Shown piece after piece: positions 35,517-46,729 of a DNA stretch of 64,000 bases. The stretch is from Epiperipatus broadwayi. Taxonomy: Eukaryota > Onychophora > Udeonychophora > Euonychophora > Peripatidae. The notes beneath the pieces were generated by a model. That model was given only the letters and a program-made list of their open reading frames with translations, did no database searches and had not been told where the DNA came from. The translations under genes were made by a program, and so were the position numbers. Where the stretch lies: the NCBI GenBank assembly GCA_028023455.1, contig JAQFVV010000012.1, forward strand, positions 9,584,499 to 9,648,498. Reading direction: 5' to 3'. Positions within the stretch are counted from its first letter, which is position 1. Each line of letters opens with the position of its first letter.

Positions 35517-35849
35517 CATGTCAATAGTTTTAATTATTTTAAACAAACAGATGACCTATTTAATATTTTGATAAACCCAATCAGAAAATCATTTTGTTTT
35601 GTCCAAGTTTATTTTGAGCCTTGATTTTTATCTAAATATTTGTTAAACAAATTTATAATTAGCAACTCATTTTTGCATTTTAAACATATACATATATCTT
35701 TATTGTTAAAAGAATGCTGCCTTGACAATGCTTTGAAATTATTGATTGTTATTGATATTGAGATTATCTAAGTATTCGCTGGGTTTTAAAGATATATATA
35801 TGTAAAAAACAATAAATACCCATTATAAATATATATTTTAATTAATCTG

Positions 35850-35886
35850 TACTGCTTTCGATTACATTGTAATCCTTATCACTGTA
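35850..35886 (-). ncRNA. Hammerhead-like relic, PLE left arm
   Basis: On the minus strand: GTGATAAG, a GATTAC/GTAATC hairpin, then GAAAG, CA and GTAC. Spacing resembles a hammerhead, but core positions 3 and 8 are changed and GAAAC has become GAAAG. Compare the plus-strand relic at 37137-37172. Confidence 0.3.
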
Positions 35887-36358
35887 AATTAATACAGAAG
35901 TTTAATATCAATGATTTTTCATGAGCAGTGCATGTCAATATTTTCTGCTTGTCTATTTATTATATTATTTTTAAATTTATTTATCAATATTGCTTCCTTA
36001 ATTTTTCTTTTGTTATGATTTCTTTCTTCCATTAATATTTTTGTCATCTTTTACAATAAAAGTGAATTTATAATCACAAGATTTTTCATGGTTAAGAATA
36101 CTGAGGCCATATTTAATTGACTAGTTATATTTTTTTTACCTGATTATATAATAATTGATGTTACTTTATCCTTTTTTCCAGAGCACATCTTGATTCCCCA
36201 ATATACAATTTTTTACAACTATATACAATCTGATAAATTATATCACTTCTTTGCATTTTAGATATAACACTTTTAGAATTATTAATTAGTTATTTATATT
36301 TGGAGAAACAAATTGAAATATTATATTTATCTTTAAATATGTTTTTAATTAATTAAGA

Positions 36359-37100
36359 ATGAACATTATTTACAATATATATACATTTTGGGATAAATAT
36401 AATATTTCATTTTATGTTCCCCCAAATGTAAATAGACTTATTAGTAATGTTAAGAGTGTCATTATACCTAAAATGCAAACAAGTAATATAATTTATCAGA
36501 TTGAATGTGGTTGTAAAAAGTTATATATCAGGGAATCAAAATGTGCTCTGGAAAAAAGAATAAAAAACATCAATTATTATATAGTCGGGGTAAAAAAAAA
36601 CTATAAATAACCAATACTTATAGTTATATAAGGCTAAAACCTTAGTACATGCACCTTGAGTGCTTAATTTTAGCAAGAGAGACCTCTACAAATCATAATG
36701 CAAGATTCGACTTTATAAAGAGAAGAGGGACCCTCTTATCACTAACCTATTTTTCTTAATTATATAGGCAAATCTAAAGCATTTTGATTTGGGAGCATGA
36801 AGCTAATAAATTCTTCACTGATTAAGTCTACTATTTCTATTAAACATTAACCTTCGCGAAATCTTTCGATTTACGAGTCAATATTCAGATATTAAATTTA
36901 GAAATATTTTGGCCTCAGTATTCTTAGACCATGAAAAAGATTGTAATTATAAATTTACTTTTAATGTAAATGATACAAAAATATTAATGGAAGAAAGGAA
37001 CCATAAAAAGAGAAAAATTAAGGAAACAATACTGATAAATAAGTTTAAAGATAATATAATAATCAGACAAGCAACAAATACTGACATACACAGCTTATGA
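36359..37100 (+). pseudogene. PLE GIY-YIG endonuclease region, split by insertion
   Basis: The first open part, 36359-36610, has IYQIECGCKKLYIRESKCAL, aligning with the GIY-YIG start of Penelope-like ORFs (usual YIGET replaced by YIRES, losing the conserved Gly). It is followed by an insertion of about 230 bp. The frame resumes at about 36905-37100 with FLDHEKDCNYKFTF, EERNHKKRKIKETI and a stop. The second half corresponds in position to the YVHEKDTGHTINF segment of the PLE at 20500-20703. Non-functional. Confidence 0.75.
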
Positions 37101-37136
37101 AAAATCATGTGAGATTAAACTTCCATATTAATTTTC

Positions 37137-37172
37137 AGTTGATAAGGATTACAATATAATCAGAAGCACTAC
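37137..37172 (+). ncRNA. Hammerhead-like relic, PLE right arm
   Basis: Core TTGATAA (37139-37145), hairpin GATTA/TAATC, then GAAGC, followed by ACTACTGATT. U3/A8 replaces C3/G8, as in the PLE at 20738, and GAAAC has decayed to GAAGC. Confidence 0.3.
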
Positions 37173-37486
37173 TGATTAATTAAAATATATTTTTTTATTA
37201 TTTTTACCTTTAAAATTATTTGGGACTTATATACATATATGTATGCATACTGCATTTATATAATGTAATAAACAAACAAACATAAGTTATGTATTTAATG
37301 AAATGTGTATCTTAATAATTAGAACATAATTAAATTTTATGTTGCAGCTTTGATATTGAGATGACGAAAATAAATTATGTTAGGAGGATGAAAAATAATG
37401 GCAAATTATTATCACTAATGATCAAATATTTATCTTTTGGTCAGATTACTTTCTTGTCCAGTTAATCCAATCTGTTTTGGCTAAAG

Positions 37487-37701
37487 AACTTAACATATAA
37501 CATCACATGTTCACCATTTCTCAGATTCAAGGTTCCTCACTGACTAAGCTACAAGTTAGACACTAGCCTGGGGATATTGAATGAGTAGGCAATAGATAGG
37601 GATTTCATGCACAAGCCTTCTGGCATCCATTGATTACCTGGTTTGCACTGAGTGGCACTACTGTATGGAGAGTTTTGCCTGTTTTAATAACTTAACATAT
37701 A
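37487..37701 (+). mobile_element. Retrozyme-like element (family B), 189 bp, exact 13-bp target duplication
   Basis: AACTTAACATATA flanks it at 37487-37499 and 37689-37701. The 189-bp body runs from ACATCACATGTTCACC to GAGTTTTGCCTGTTTTAAT as one unit, without palindromic arms and without an A-tail. It contains a hammerhead with intact stem I but mutated core (37534-37574). It is the simplest unit of the family; 56225-56494, 46599-46714 and 4082-4212 are rearranged relatives. Confidence 0.85.
37534..37574 (+). ncRNA. Hammerhead motif, decayed core
   Basis: TCCTCA (37534-37539) pairs at all six positions with TGGGGA (37569-37574). The core is CTGACTA instead of CTGANGA (position 8 lost), GACAC instead of GAAAC, and GCC at the cleavage triplet. 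Stem II is weak. Probably inactive; recognisable by alignment with 56340-56381. Confidence 0.6.
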
Positions 37702-37709
37702 CTGAATCA

Positions 37710-38860
37710 ATGATTGTTGAGACTAAATGTTTGTTAAAAAAATATAGCATTTCTATATAAATTCGTCTAATGTTAAGTCAATATACATATAGACATACGT
37801 AGACTGCAAATATATATGCACACATACTACGATACAAGTGTATAAAAATGTTTGTTAATGAATATTATATTCGCTTTAATGATTTATGTATAAGTTAAAG
37901 TCTGCTTTATCAAAGAAGCAATTGAATAATAAATCAAAGAGTGAATGAGTAAACGCACATTTAAAAATACTGTCAAGACAAATTTTCAAGTTCAGAATTT
38001 TTAGATTATAGTGTCTTGCAGTAATTACAGGGTATAATTCTCAGACTCTGAGAGAGTTTATGCAACTGCTAAAAATCACTCCCTTTTAAAATTCATAAAC
38101 TTTAAACAAGTATTCTGTAGATGTCAATTAAATGTATAATTTTCCAGATGTGATCAAAGTTAAATTGATAGAAACAAGATGGTTGAAATTTTAAAAGGAA
38201 GATTGTTTTTTTTTTTTTAAAAAAAGAAATCAATAAAAACTCTGACTAAACTCAAATTATATATATAAATTACAAAACTGCTATATATATAAAAAAATAA
38301 TTTTAAAGTTTTATTTTCTCCCTTATTCATATATAATAAAATTGAACAAGCACAGTCTAGCATATGCAAACATTAGAATATATAGCGCGTGAAGATTTAT
38401 ACACACTAAAATTAAGATACATATTTTTTCTATTAAATTTTCGTAATAGTTATAAATTCCATATATTTTAGAAAAGTCTAAAAAATAAATTCAAAGTGGA
38501 GGCTTTTTTTGTAGTAATTACTATGACAATTCAAATATTTAAACCATATTTGTGATACAATAAACATTTATATTATGAAGAATGAAAAATTTCATGGCTT
38601 TCTAATATTACTTTGATTAAAGATGTATACCTATAATCAGTAATACTGCATTTATAAATTTGGTGATCAGTTCCATGCCAGAATAAGCCTATTCATATTT
38701 TTCAAGAAGCTGACCATATATGAAAATGACATTTGAAATATGATATAAACATCATATATTAATGGTTAAGAAATACAGCATTCATTTCAGGAGCATATGA
38801 TATCTTATTGATTATGTGATGTCTTAATGGTTTTGCATTTTCAGGAACTAAAATTAGCTT
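37710..38860. other. No gene seen
   Basis: AT-rich spacer including a T/A tract at about 38207-38225. Confidence 0.4.
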
Positions 38861-38862
38861 AA

Positions 38863-38996
38863 ATAACTATTTAAATTTTTTTCCCCCCATGTGCCATAGC
38901 ATCAGCTGGGAAGCGAACCCGCTAACCTGGGACAACTGCTTGTAAAGCAGTCGTCACTGGCCTCTCGACCACCAATGCTTGACATAACTATTTAAA
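38863..38996 (-). mobile_element. SINE-A, full length, 13-bp target duplication
   Basis: ATAACTATTTAAA flanks it (38863-38875 and 38984-38996). Read on the minus strand it starts GTCAAGCATTGGTGGTCGAG (A box TGGTCGAGAGG), has an anticodon stem ACTGC/GCAGT around loop TTTACAA (anticodon UAC), B box GGTTCGCTTCC, then CTATGGCACATGG, a short G run and an A-tail that appears as T on this strand. The A-tail separates it from the tail-less ribozyme elements. Confidence 0.85.
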
Positions 38997-39009
38997 ATTA
39001 ATATTAAAC

Positions 39010-41315
39010 ACTAAGATATATTTGTTTCATTATTAAGTAATTGCATTAGAAGTAAAAGTGATAATCATGCTTTATATACAACAATGGATATAATTTGTCC
39101 ACAAAAGGATTATGCATGTTTCAATAATTAAATATAAGAGTCGATCAAAATAATAATAATAGATGACATATAATTCAAAATTAAAATACATCGCAACAAA
39201 ACATTTTTTGTCCAACTACAATTAAAATTCTAAAAAGATTATTAAAAGCATCTACAGAAAATTGTCATCAGTTCCATAAGATAATGAAAGCAATATCAAA
39301 TCTTTCTGATTTTAAGAGAAGTTATTGATCTTTGAATATCTAGAGCATCAATGTCTATATATTGCTTATTTGGATAATTTTTCAAAATACTAAAACCTGG
39401 AAACTGAAACTAGTTAACTTTCTTCAGAAATTATTCTCAGCAAAGAAATGTAGGTCGGAGCAGAAGCACAAAACTATTTTGAATCATGTTGATTCAGAAT
39501 TAAACACAAATGTATAGTCTACTCTCTAGTGTTTGTTAAACAATATTTTTGAGCTTCAAAAGTTTAAATTTATGGCAAAGCTGCTGTTCCAAAGCATTTC
39601 TTTCACACACAAAAAAAGTTTTGGCCCAAAAAAATTTTTTTTTTCTCTCAAGCAAACCCGCTAACCCAGGACAACTACTTGTAAGGCAGCCGTCACTGAC
39701 CTCTAGGTATCCTGCATCCCACTTTCCTAAAAATGGTCTATCCAACCTACATAACCTTAAATGAAAATATTGTGAAAATTAGCCTGCACATAATATATAT
39801 ATATATACACCCACACACACTTCCATCACAATTATTGCTATGCTTATGATTTTTGTATGTTTAAAGCATGCTAAGCATATCATGCTTAATTAATATTATT
39901 AATTAAGTATATCATGCTTAATTAATATTATTAAAGCTTTGCTCTATACATCCTGCATATTTCTTTATTACATTTCTTTAGAGATAAAGCATAGAAATTT
40001 ATAAATACAATTAATTTTGTTTGTAAAAATGTCTAATATTGCAATTCTATGTATTAATTAAACAATTATCTTAGTTTTATGGGATTATATTTTTTTATGT
40101 TGTGACCATTAATTTTTTGTCTGTAATTAGATTAATTTGAGCTCATTAACTGGATTCTCTTTTAAAATAATGATTTTGCTTTTGATAGATTCAAGTTTAT
40201 TGTTTTCAATTTTGAATCTGCAAAGAATCAATTAAAATTTCAAGGAAATTGATATACATTTTTTTTAGTGTATAATCATGTATTTATTATGTATACAAAA
40301 TAAAATGAATGTTGCAATTCAAACCTAAATCAAAAACTTTGCGTGCGAAAGCACATGCAGAGTAATATGATTTTATTTTGTTTTTAAGTAAAAAGTAGCT
40401 TTGAAGTCAGGTGCAATAATGCCTATATTATTTTACAAAAATAAAATGAAAAAAAAATATATGAAGGATTAGTATTTTTATATGTTCAATAAACCGAAAA
40501 TTGTAGATATTTTCAAATGTAGTTTTTAAAATGTATACTAAAACACAACATTTATAAAAATCTGAATATATAAAAAATTAGAGATTGATATTTTATAAAG
40601 TATGATTAAAATTATTGTTGTAATTAGTTCTTCCAAGTGCTCACATTACAAAATTTTATATTAAACACTAATTGTGTGGTTGGAATAAAAAAAATGAAGA
40701 AAAGAAAAGAAAATATTGATGGATCAGAAAAAAATTATTATATTAAATCTTGAAGATAGTATATTATAATATATGCAAAGATATCATTCAATAATTTTAA
40801 CCAAATATTCAGCTAATTGTTTGGGATATTTAATAGAAAAAGTTTCATTCAATTGAATAAACTGACATTTTTTTAGATGACGATTCTTCCATAAATCTTT
40901 CATTTTTGAATCCAGCACTCTACATATAATATTAAATTATATAGAATATTTTAGAATAAATTTTTTTTAGTGAAATTGATTCATGGGGTTAAAAAATAAT
41001 CCATATAGTAAAATAAAAATAAACAAAAAATTATACTTTTATTATATTTTTTAGTTTATTTAATTCAATTCGTTTAAGTATCTTTTGATTTTCAAATAAA
41101 AAAGTTTTTCTTACAGAATTGAATCACTGCTTAATTAAAATTTTCATTCTATTTTCTCAACTTTAAATTAACATTTTTTACTGTAATATTATTTATAATT
41201 TTATTCTTTCTAGATGCACCTTCTTTAAGAATCTATTACATTCCACAATTAAAAGTAAAGTTTACTCATATTTTACTTAGGTTTTTAATGGTCAACTTAT
41301 TAACATTTATTAAAG
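39010..41315. other. No gene seen apart from the SINE fragment
   Basis: AT-rich spacer. A 31-bp unit (ATCATGCTTAATTAATATTA...) is tandemly doubled at about 39876-39935. TA microsatellite at about 39790-39806. Confidence 0.4.
39635..39705 (-). mobile_element. SINE-A fragment
   Basis: The minus strand shows GAGGTCAGTGACGGCTGC, the loop CTTACAA and the B-box region (GGTTAGCGGG...) of SINE-A, next to a T-run that is its A-tail. The 5' end is truncated. It explains the open frames on both strands at about 39540-39760. Confidence 0.7.
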
Positions 41316-41319
41316 AATA

Positions 41320-41625
41320 TTATTTTAAGAAAAATCCTGAACTAATTTTAAAAATCATCTCCACTTGAAAAAATAATGTTGCTAATTTTGTCAACACAGC
41401 ATTGAAAAATGATGAAATCATCTTGCTGGCCTTTCCTTTCCCATCAAGTTTTAAAGAGTTGCAGTTATTACATATATTAAATAGTAAAGAAGATATTATT
41501 GTTAAGAATAAAGGTAGACAGCAATAGAAAATAATCAAAGCTGACCAATATTTTCTTATTACTTCATCAGAACATGCAACACTAAAACACTTTTTGGAAT
41601 AACATATATGCTCTCCAGTAACCAC
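41320..41625 (-). CDS. Unassigned 101-codon frame with hydrophobic segment
   Basis: The longest open frame here outside the repeat families. It has no clear ATG and is preceded on its strand by TTGTATTTTAAG, a possible acceptor, so it could be a last exon. Visible: a Cys-containing start, a hydrophobic stretch (YWSALIIFYCCLPLFLTIIS) that could be a membrane helix, a short basic loop (LDGKGKASKM) and a second mildly hydrophobic part. This loosely resembles one membrane helix and its loop in a multi-pass receptor, but no diagnostic motif is present. A chance frame is quite possible. Confidence 0.25.
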   Translation of the reverse strand: MVTGEHICYSKKCFSVACSDEVIRKYWSALIIFYCCLPLFLTIISSLLFNICNNCNSLKLDGKGKASKMISSFFNAVLTKLATLFFQVEMIFKISSGFFLK

Positions 41626-41639
41626 TTAAAATACAACAT

Positions 41640-44600
41640 AATGACATTTCTAATTTATATTTCATTTAGATTTGATTGCAGTATAATCATGCCACTTTAG
41701 TTGTGAAACATATATATAAGTATGAAAAGTGAATACAGGAGCTAAACTGACTCTAATAATAATTTCTTTGTTGAGGACATTATCACTTTTACTCAATAGG
41801 TAACATGATTTTGCATCCTAGCCATCTAGTCAATAGTTAATTTATAATTCCCTAAATTATATAATTATTGACTTTTATTAGGCTTACATGTTTAGAACAT
41901 CAAAGAGACTGGGTTCAAGATAGTTGGAGTGTTTGTAAATTAATAATCATTAGCATGACTGCATAATAGAAATAAGAGATGAATCCATAGTATAAAACTA
42001 ACCTAAAAACAATTTATCACTAGTGCCTGTATTCACTGATTAGTTATGCTTATGTTGATGATTCAAGTATATGAATTATTGTTATCACTTAAAAACATAA
42101 TTTCTAGTATAAAAAGATTATGATTTAGCAATAAGAATCTTCTGTATATTTAAAATTTAATCCTGTGGTAATATAAAATAAGCTTATATTTAGTATGAAA
42201 AATTAGTTTACTGCACTTATAACCTCTTTCTTTAGTATAACTGCAGACATCTTCGTTATTAAATATATAATAGTGTATCCATATTTAATAGTTGCAGAAA
42301 AATAAAGACTATTTACTCTTAAGTCTCATACTACACACATTTTAATACTTTTACATGCGTTTTTTATTATTATTATAGAGAAATGTATATGATCAAAACT
42401 TACATATCAAGATAATCATGAAATGAGCGAATTTTAAACTTTATTTAAACTTCAGACTTCAGCAGCTTTTTGTTGGAATAGTTAACTTCTTGAGAATGTG
42501 AATCAGTTTAAGTCTATTAGTTTCTTTTAATATGGAACCATCACACTGATATTAATAGAAACTCAGATTTCAATATAATCTATGGTATATAACAAGTAAA
42601 AATATATAGGATATTTCATATAATTATTTAAATTAATGTAGGTGCACTCCCCCTTCTCCAATTACGTTACACATAATTTTATATCGTACACACAAACCTA
42701 TATTGTATCTATAAATGATTGTGGAATTAATTGGAAATAAATACATTCCCCTGTGTGTTTTAGTCATTAATAATGTTGGGGAATATAAAGTCTAAGATCC
42801 ATAGATGTTTGTTCAATTCTGTCATATTCTGTATTTAAATTTCTTATAAATTTATGAGCAATAAACCATTATTTTTTTAAAAAATATATATAGTATATAA
42901 ATACCATACGTACTAAATATTTTTATAGATGCACAGTTCATTTATTACTCTTTGAGTTCTTCAGGTTTAAAAAAAAAAAACGAACAGTGATAGTTCCAGA
43001 TTTCTCAGGATAATTTTGGAATTGTTTATTTTTCCTTACAATAACTTTCCAACAGATTGTAAAGTTAATAGTTAATGAGGACTGGTGTCGTTATTGGAAA
43101 GGATGTTGAAAGAATTTCATCCAGACAAATGAAAGAGTAAACACTATTTTTAAAATTTTAAAATAATAACATGAACTATTATGTTTTTATATAATGTACA
43201 TTTGTGTGTGCGCGCACATATAAACATATGTATTTGCGTAAGTAGATATTATATACATAACATCGAACTGTTATGTATATGTAAATAGTATAAACCGCAT
43301 ATATTTATATATGCACACATCAATAAATAAATAATAATAGGTTGGAATTTTGAGAACAATTTTTAAGAGTTAAAATAAATTAGGACCCACAGTACTGGAT
43401 ACTGACAAAGCTAAAAATTGATTTCTAACAGAATAATCACACACACAAATTATATAATTATTTACTTGGGAGATCATATGACATTTGAACAGGAATGTAA
43501 AAAGTTTTAAGCACAATAGTTTTATTCAATTGGTCAAATTGAGATTTATTATTTTATTTTCAATAAAAAGTAAATCAAATGATCAGTTGTTTGAGATGTT
43601 ATGAAAAATTATAGAACGCAAATGGTAGGTTGAGATAAACAGTTTTTTCTCTGCCAAATCTTGAGATTAAACTCTATCTTTTCCAAAGACTTTATCATGT
43701 GGTTGAGTGTTAGTATTCATTCATTTATAGTTAAAATCTTCAAAGCGCATGTGCAACAGCGTAATGCTGTTTTAAATATTACAGTTTACAAACATCGCGC
43801 TATATAAAAATGATTTATTTACATACATAAATTAAAAGAAATAGAAGGTATGCAAAATTACTACCACTATGAGTTAAGTTGCTATTACTTGGTTATGGTA
43901 TCCAAATCTAGATAACTTAATCTCCTTTGAAACAGAGAGTTTAAAAAGTATATTCAAAAACACATAAATGGTATTGACACTCTCTCTTCTTGTTACCATA
44001 GAATAATTAATGAAGGCTATGCATAGTTTGGCATTGGAATGAAATAGATAATTCTAGAACTCAACATCATAAACTATTCGATTACTTTTTAATCAAGACA
44101 TTTTGAACATTATAATAATTTGTAGTAAAGATTAAATTTGAAAATCTCTTATCTCTAATAGTTTTACATCTTCACCCACATTTTGCAAATTTTATTGTCA
44201 TGGAAAAAGTGAAACTAAGTTTTAAATTCCTTTTTATTTTTTCTCTTAAATTAAATGTCATTTTCTTAATCTAGCCAACACATTTATTCATAACTTATTT
44301 ACCAATGTTAGATATTGAGAATACAAATTACTGAATACTTCTGTAAATGCTTCCATAGCATTTGCAAAACCACCATCTAATTATTTATAAAATAATAAAT
44401 AAATATACAGACAAGCATATAAAGTTAGTTTGGAATAATATTTCATTGTTCTTTTTTTTCTTCCTAAAGTGACTTTACATGAATGTTTGTGTGTGCATAC
44501 TGTTCACAAACTTCATACATATGCTTTACAATAAAGATGACTTTTATCTTTGTACTTGTTCTAAACAAAATATGTTAAAAGGTCTGAATATATATACATT

Positions 44601-44755
44601 CATAAATATATAATTGACTTTTTTGACAAAAATACAAACAGGATTATAATAAAATAGCACTGTTTGAAGCAACACTTTCCTGGATATCATATTATTTTAA
44701 AAAAAACACTTGATATATATATAAGTATTAATAATTAACTAATAGCTTCAACAAC
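41640..44755. other. No gene seen
   Basis: AT-rich spacer. It includes the partner (about 43660-43760) of the dispersed repeat at 27700-27860. Nothing else recognisable. Confidence 0.4.
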
Positions 44756-44920
44756 TTTGTAAATGAATAGTCAAAATAAGAGCCATAGATCACATGACCC
44801 TATTCTCTTAAGCTTGTAAGTTATAAACAATGAGGATTGCCAATTCCTCAACAAGCTTTGTGTTAAATGCTTAACCAGATAAAGCATTTAAAATATCTCT
44901 GTCAGGAACCCCTCCCCAAA

Positions 44921-44961
44921 CCCCTGACCATGGTTTCGTGCTTTGGCACTCCTCAGAGAGG
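44921..44961 (-). ncRNA. Hammerhead ribozyme motif, complete
   Basis: Minus strand: CCTCT, CTGAGGA, stem II GTGC/GCAC with loop CAAA, GAAAC, CATG, GTC, AGGGG. Stem I pairs at five of five positions (one G-U). All conserved core bases are present (N7 is G). The helix III region ACCATGGT is self-complementary, as expected for a ribozyme acting as a dimer. Confidence 0.85.
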
Positions 44962-45209
44962 TATCAGGGTAGGTTCAGACACTAGATCTAAAAACACCAA
45001 CCCAAAGCCAGCATTTAACTAACAGTTATCTATTGGGTGGAAAATCTAAAATTTTCAGACACCTACATGTCTTCAAACCCAGCTATCCAACTCAAATAGC
45101 TATATGGGGCTGATAAATTTCATATTTTCCACTCAATAGATAACTTTTAGTTAAATGCTGGCTTTGGGTTGGTATTTTTAGATCTAGTGTCTTAACCTAC
45201 CCTGACACC

Positions 45210-45250
45210 CCTCTCTGAGGAGTGCCAAAGCACGAAACCATGGTCAGGGG
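45210..45250 (+). ncRNA. Hammerhead ribozyme motif, complete
   Basis: CTGAGGA (45215-45221), GTGC/GCAC hairpin (45222-45233), GAAAC (45234-45238), CATG, GTC (45243-45245), AGGGG pairing with CCTCT (45210-45214). It is the mirror copy of 44921-44961. In a read-through transcript the two arms would anneal and hide both ribozymes. Confidence 0.85.
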
Positions 45251-45631
45251 TTTGGGGAGGGGTTCCTGACAGAGATATTTTAAATGCTTTCTCTGGCTAA
45301 GCATTTAACACAAAGCTTGTTGAGGAATTGGCAATCCTCGTTGTTTATAACTTACAAGCTTAAGAGAATAGGGTCATGTGATCTATGACTCTTATTTTGA
45401 CTATTTATAGTCTCTGCCTTAAGTCTTATGCAATGTTATATTGCTAAGACTACAAATTTATGGTATGGCTGAAGATCTATCAGCCCAATAAAGTTATTTG
45501 AGTTGGATAGCTGGGTTTGAAGACATGTAGGTGTCTGAAAATTTTAGATTTTCCACTCAATAGATAACTTTTAGTTAAATGCTGGCTTTGGGTTGGTATT
45601 TTTAGATCTAGTGTCTGAACCTACCCTGACA

Positions 45632-45672
45632 CCTCTCTGAGGAGTGCCAAAGCATGAAACCATGGTCAGACG
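45632..45672 (+). ncRNA. Hammerhead ribozyme motif, near complete
   Basis: CTGAGGA (45637-45643), stem II GTGC/GCAT (one G-U), GAAAC (45656-45660), CATG, GTC (45665-45667), AGACG. Stem I keeps four of five pairs with CCTCT. The core is intact. Confidence 0.8.
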
Positions 45673-45779
45673 TTTGGGGAGGGGTTCCTGACAGAGATAT
45701 TTAAAATGCTTTCTCTGGCTAAGCATTTAACACAAAGCTTGTTGAGGAATTGGCAATCCTCATTGCTTGTAAATGAATA

Positions 45780-46130
45780 TTTGATATTTTGTGAGACAGC
45801 AGATGTTCAGTAGTCAAGACAAATAATTAAAAGTGTTTTATTTGGATCCAATAACATGTCAACTTGTTATATTAGCTCAATAATACAATATTTAGCTGAC
45901 TTGGTCAATTCAACTTAATTTTTATACATTATAATATACAATCATGATCCTAAGTCAATGTGGAAAATCATATGAATTTTTTATTATTTATAGAGGAATC
46001 CTATAATAAATTTCATTCCAGTAAGCAACTTATTAATTTCTTTTGAACCATAAATTGCGACTATGTCATTTTGGAAGATTTGTATACTTATTCTATATTC
46101 AACATCAACCCTTAATTTTTTGTTTTTTGA
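45780..46130. other. No gene seen
   Basis: AT-rich spacer between the palindrome and the SINE. Confidence 0.4.
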
Positions 46131-46257
46131 AAATTATTATTATTATTTTTTAAGTGTCATAGCATCGGCCGGGACGCAAACCCGCAACCCGGGCAACTGC
46201 CTGCAAGTGCAAAACAGTCGCGCTGACCTCTTGACCACCAATGCAAGACAAATTATT
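46131..46257 (-). mobile_element. SINE-A, full length
   Basis: AAATTATT at 46131-46138 and 46250-46257 is a probable target duplication. Minus strand: GCATTGGTGGTCAAGAGGTC, a rearranged anticodon region (TTTTGCACTTGCAGGCAG), the B-box region GGGTTTGCGTCCCGG, CCGATGCTATGACAC and an A-tail. It accounts for the open frame at 46063-46341. Confidence 0.75.
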
Positions 46258-46585
46258 TTGCTGTATGATCAGTCTGCTTTTAAACTGGCTGATTTTATTA
46301 TCATTACATATTGCATAAGCAATACCATTAAGTTTATATGAAAATTACATAGTGTAATGATTAATACATTACATATGGGTTGAAATCTGAAACTTAGTTT
46401 TTCATACAACTGATAATTTTGTTTCTAATACAAATCATGTTGGAAACCTATAACCAACTAGATAGTCATTTAACAATGGATAAATAAATTGATGCTTGAT
46501 TAATCTTAACTGAAAAATAAAGGTCCCAAGATGTGAGTTAAGTAAGACGAGTACCAATTGTACTTATTAGTGAGGATATAGTATA

Positions 46586-46727
46586 CATATGACTCTGTAT
46601 TAAAACAGGCAAAACTCTCTATATGTATTGCCACTCAGTGCAAGCCAGAATAGTCAATGGATGCCAGAAGGCTTGTGCACTAGATGGTGATTTTAAATGT
46701 GGTCATGTGATGTTTATATGACTCTAT
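46586..46727 (-). mobile_element. Ribozyme-less family B element, imperfect 13-bp target duplication
   Basis: CATATGACTCTGT (46586-46598) and TATATGACTCTAT (46715-46727) agree at 11 of 13 positions, both differences being transitions. The 116 bp between, read on the minus strand, begins like 37500 (AACATCACATG) and ends ...GAGTTTTGCCTGTTTTAAT, with the CTTCTGGCATCCATTGA block, but the hammerhead segment is deleted. Confidence 0.75.
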
Positions 46728-46729
46728 AT

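Larger units (their letters stand above)
35820..37200 (+). mobile_element. Second Penelope-like element remnant with inverted arms
   Basis: The minus-strand arm (about 35820-36300) and plus-strand part (about 36359-37200) share terminal sequence in inverse orientation, for example GATAAGGATTACAAT near both outer ends and a coding tail with LNHEKSCDYKFTF versus LDHEKDCNYKFTF. The plus part holds a GIY-YIG domain and is interrupted at about 36620-36850 by a half-copy of the palindromic family seen at 29753-30379. I could not define a target duplication. Confidence 0.75.
44757..45779. mobile_element. Retrozyme-like 1-kb palindrome (family A) with three hammerheads and exact 13-bp target duplication
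   Basis: TTGTAAATGAATA flanks 997 bp at 44757-44769 and 45767-45779. The left arm (44770 to about 45100) and right arm (about 45110-45412) are near-identical inverse copies of about 320 bp. After about 70 bp of unrelated sequence a third copy (about 45490-45766) follows in the right-arm orientation. The arms contain unusual G+C-rich blocks (CCCTCCCCAAACCCCTGACC). Each copy carries one hammerhead. No ORF, no A-tail. The single 13-bp duplication around all three copies implies that they inserted together. Confidence 0.92.

Noticed and set aside
39536-39764. Overlapping frames on both strands of about 70 codons
   Set aside because: They run through a SINE-A fragment and its T-tract; no independent coding evidence.
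41565-41590. CTGATGA followed by GAAA on the minus strand, as in a hammerhead
   Set aside because: No stem II can form between them and no GTC or stem I follows at the right spacing.
46063-46341. 92-codon frame on the plus strand
   Set aside because: Most of it is the antisense of a SINE-A copy; the rest is AT-rich spacer.
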